The notes under the pieces are model-generated. The model saw nothing but the letters and a program-made list of their open reading frames with translations. It made no database searches and had not been told where the DNA came from. A program made the position numbers and the translations under genes. Positions 61,594-64,000 of a stretch of DNA of 64,000 nt are shown in pieces. Origin of the DNA: Arctopsyche grandis (Eukaryota; Arthropoda; Insecta; Trichoptera; Hydropsychidae); NCBI RefSeq assembly GCF_051622035.1, contig NC_135360.1:6262001-6326000 (forward strand). The letters run 5' to 3'. The number at the start of each line of letters is the position of its first letter. The first letter of the stretch is position 1.

Positions 61594-64000
61594 TCAAATA
61601 CCTTGTAAGCTAGAGTTGAAGAAGTCCACGACTTTGACACGATTAAGCTTGGCTGCTGAATCCAATGGTGTATTGCCGTTTCTGTCCTTGGCTTCAGTTT
61701 CGGCCCCATGGCGAACGAGGAGACCAACAATGGCGACTCTTCCACACTCGGCTGCCAAATGAAGAGGGGTTTTGCCGTCGACGTCTCGGGCATTGACGTC
61801 AGTGCCATTTACATTTTTGACGAAATCCTCCACAGCGCGGTATCGAAAGTGCACGGCGGCCAGATGCAGCAGTGAGTGGCCTGCTTTGTCCAATATGCGA
61901 GGATCGGCGCCATATATCAGCAATAGTTTCACAAGTTTGAATTTACCATTACGTGAAAGGTGGTGTAGTGGTGATCGCCCTTTTAAATCATACACGTTAA
62001 CTTCAGCACCTTTTTCTAGTAGAAGATCAATTATGTCCCAATGGCATTTTGCCGTGGCATAGTGCAAAGCAGATCGACCGAGTTTGTTGGAGGAGTTGAT
62101 ATTTGCACCAAAGACTATCAATTCTTGGGCTGCAATATGATTATTTCTGATTGATGCTAAGTGCAAGGGGGTGCGATTAAACTTGCACACAGCGTTTGGG
62201 TTAGCGCCCAATTTAATGAGTAATGTAATTGCTTCATAAGTTGACAAGTCATTAATTAGTGTAGTGGAAATATAGTGAAGTGGAGTGAATCCAAACGAAT
62301 CAGTAATATCGGGATCCATTCCTTTTTTAATCAAAAACTCAATAACAGTTTTATTTCCTCCATGTACAGCATAATGTAATAAAGAATTCCTTACTTTATC
62401 AACAACTGTTAGATCAAAATTCAATTCCATGATGAATTTAAAAGCAACTATGTCGCACTTATAAGCTGCCGCATGTAATACAGTTTCACCTAGTTTAGAA
62501 ACAATTTTTGGATCGGCACCATTCTTGAGTAAATATTTTAATGTTTCAAATTCACCATTAAAAGCAGCCAAATGAAGTGGTATGTAACCTCTTTGATCAG
62601 TTACATTTATATCAACACCTTTATCGATAAGTAGTTGCAATATCTTGACATTTCCCCCAATTGCAGCATAATGTAATAGCGAGCGATCAGATTTATCTCG
62701 AATATTCGGATCCAATTGCTTACTCAATATGAGTTTGAATTCATCGACAGTCCCTTCTCCTGCGATATAATGAAGAATTGATTTACCCTCTGAGTTGATT
62801 GTTTTCGGATCGGCTCCCGATTTTAATAAGAGTTTTAATGCTTCAATTTTATTATATTCGGCAGCAAGGAGGAGTGGTGAGTTACCGTCTTTATCAGTTA
62901 CATTCACGTCAACTCCTTTATCGATAAGTAGTTGCATTATCTTGAGATTTCCCCCAATTACAGCATAATGTAATGGCGAGAGATCAGATTTATCTCGAAT
63001 ATTCGGATCTAATTCTTTGCTCAGTAGTAAAAATTTGCATTCCACTTCAGCCCCTCTTCTTACACTATAATGAAGTGCTGTACCTTTCGAGTTTCTTGCA
63101 TTCACATCGGCTCCCGATTTTAATAAGAGTTTTAATGCTTCAATTTTATTATATTCGGCAGCAAGGAGGAGGGGTGAGTTGCCGTCTTTATCAGTTACAT
63201 TCATGTCAACTCTTTTATCGATAAGTATTTGCATTATCTTGAGATTTCCCTCAATTGTAGCATAATGTAATGGCGAGCGATTAGATTTATCTCGAATATT
63301 CGGATCCAATCCCTTACTCATGAGCAATATGAATTCGTCCTCGGCGCCCTTTTCTGCTATATAATGAAGTGCTGTTTTTCCTTTTTCGTTTATTCTGTTT
63401 GCATCGGCTCCCATATTCAGCAAAAACTTTGTGGCTTCGGGTTGATTACACAATGCAGCTATGTGGAGTAGTGTATTACCTTCTTCATCAGTTACGTTTA
63501 TATCATGTATTTGATCAAAAAGTAATGACATGATCTTAACACTACCACTTCTTACAGCCAAATTGAATAGTTTACGATCATCTTGATTTGGGAAATTATC
63601 TCCCTTGCTCAAAAAGAACTCGAATCCTTCCTCAGCATCTTTTATCAAAAGACAATGAAACGCTGTGTTGCCGGCTTTGTTTTTTATATTTTGATTGGCT
63701 TCCAATTTCAAAAGACATTCCAATGATTTCAGTTTATTGCTCAAGGCAGCAATATGAAGTGGTGTGTTACCATCCTTATCAGCTTCATTTACATCAACTC
63801 CTTTAAAAACAAGCATTTGCATTATCTTATCATTACCGCTTTCTGAGGCTGTATGCAACGGTGTTTGTTGCCACCAATCTGTTTTATTTGATACGTCAGC
63901 CCCTTTGCCGATTAAAAATTTTACCAAGTTTGTATTTCCGTGTCTACAAGCAATGTGCAAAGCAGTATTTAAATCATCCTCTCTGCATTTGACGTGTTTT
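61594..64000 (-). CDS. NLR-like protein B, ankyrin region, partial at 5' edge
   Basis: The minus-strand frame is open from the window edge to the stop at 61594, about 800 residues, and aligns along its length with protein A from its residue 882 on. It carries ankyrin repeats of the same three-repeat scheme but only three 99-residue units instead of nine. It ends TPLDSAAKLNRVKVVDFFNS, with none of the stops or the 4-bp insertion found in A. The NB-ARC part, if present, lies outside the window. The final CTTACAAG followed by GTATTTG offers the same alternative splice ending as in A. Confidence 0.92.
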   Translation of the reverse strand, partial: KHVKCREDDLNTALHIACRHGNTNLVKFLIGKGADVSNKTDWWQQTPLHTASESGNDKIMQMLVFKGVDVNEADKDGNTPLHIAALSNKLKSLECLLKLEANQNIKNKAGNTAFHCLLIKDAEEGFEFFLSKGDNFPNQDDRKLFNLAVRSGSVKIMSLLFDQIHDINVTDEEGNTLLHIAALCNQPEATKFLLNMGADANRINEKGKTALHYIAEKGAEDEFILLMSKGLDPNIRDKSNRSPLHYATIEGNLKIMQILIDKRVDMNVTDKDGNSPLLLAAEYNKIEALKLLLKSGADVNARNSKGTALHYSVRRGAEVECKFLLLSKELDPNIRDKSDLSPLHYAVIGGNLKIMQLLIDKGVDVNVTDKDGNSPLLLAAEYNKIEALKLLLKSGADPKTINSEGKSILHYIAGEGTVDEFKLILSKQLDPNIRDKSDRSLLHYAAIGGNVKILQLLIDKGVDINVTDQRGYIPLHLAAFNGEFETLKYLLKNGADPKIVSKLGETVLHAAAYKCDIVAFKFIMELNFDLTVVDKVRNSLLHYAVHGGNKTVIEFLIKKGMDPDITDSFGFTPLHYISTTLINDLSTYEAITLLIKLGANPNAVCKFNRTPLHLASIRNNHIAAQELIVFGANINSSNKLGRSALHYATAKCHWDIIDLLLEKGAEVNVYDLKGRSPLHHLSRNGKFKLVKLLLIYGADPRILDKAGHSLLHLAAVHFRYRAVEDFVKNVNGTDVNARDVDGKTPLHLAAECGRVAIVGLLVRHGAETEAKDRNGNTPLDSAAKLNRVKVVDFFNSSLQGI
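62692..63300 (-). repeat. 297-bp coding higher-order repeat, three units
   Basis: The stretch coding for DPNIRDKS recurs at about 63286, 62989 and 62692. The unit length equals that in gene A. Confidence 0.92.

Larger units (their letters stand above)
56485..64000. repeat. Segmental duplication, copy 2 (continues past the window)
   Basis: Direct, nearly identical counterpart of 22795 onward, through the intergenic DNA and the ankyrin gene. The junction near 56485-56494 joins the ACTGACC minisatellite to sequence that, in copy 1, follows the Ly6 stop codon. Confidence 0.93.

Noticed and set aside
1..64000. CRISPR arrays, operons, bacterial promoters or phage genes
   Set aside because: Repeats are transposons, minisatellites or coding ankyrin units; none has regular repeat-spacer structure, and the genes are eukaryotic and spliced.

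Overview
This window is AT-rich nuclear DNA from an arthropod, almost certainly an insect. Evidence for this is a spliced Quiver/Sleepless-type Ly6 gene with short insect-like introns, a Kelch-like relic that keeps an intron, and a dense mix of LINE, SINE, Helitron, hAT, piggyBac and Tc1 remnants. Dispersed CATACATATGTATG-type simple repeats fit the same picture. I cannot name the order or species. There is no bacterial gene organisation, CRISPR array or rRNA.

Layout. 1-3270: 3' three quarters of a LINE with three gag zinc knuckles, endonuclease and reverse transcriptase, whose two ORFs share one frame across a single UAG. 3837-16915: a graveyard of foldback MITEs, a tRNA-derived SINE, an RTE-like LINE tail, head-to-tail Helitron-like elements and a hAT with transposase remains. 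17129-22709 (+): a four-coding-exon gene for a secreted, probably GPI-anchored Ly6 protein. Its 4.8-kb third intron holds a LINE fragment, a piggyBac element and a second LINE 3' end. 22795-34726: downstream sequence and a large minus-strand gene for an NLR-like protein: N-terminal region, NB-ARC ATPase, then ankyrin repeats. 34787-46153 and beyond: about 21 splice-bordered 60-90 bp cassettes on the same strand, arranged as duplicated series and interrupted by hAT, Tc1, Helitron and LINE insertions. 46571-46860 (+): a broken Kelch-like exon pair. 47596-56484: a Helitron with a nested hAT, minisatellites, a large foldback, an interspersed repeat containing a piggyBac relic, and a hAT transposase fragment. 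56485-64000: a direct duplicate, offset about 33.7 kb, of 22795 onward. It includes a second NB-ARC/ankyrin-type gene whose ankyrin part is intact and runs off the window edge.

How the parts fit. The main biological unit is a tandemly duplicated NLR-like locus. The ankyrin domain contains a 297-bp (99-residue, three-ankyrin) higher-order repeat with nine units in the first copy and three in the second, so the presumed recognition surface is changing by unit gain and loss. The first copy has three in-frame stops and a 4-bp insertion in its C-terminal ankyrin region. The second copy is open there. The upstream cassette array looks like a duplicated set of small, mainly non-coding 5' exons of this gene. 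That link is inferred from strand, position and splice borders, and transcripts would decide it. The most novel single molecular signal is the LINE ORF1-UAG-ORF2 junction, which has a tobamovirus-type leaky stop context and no start codon for ORF2.
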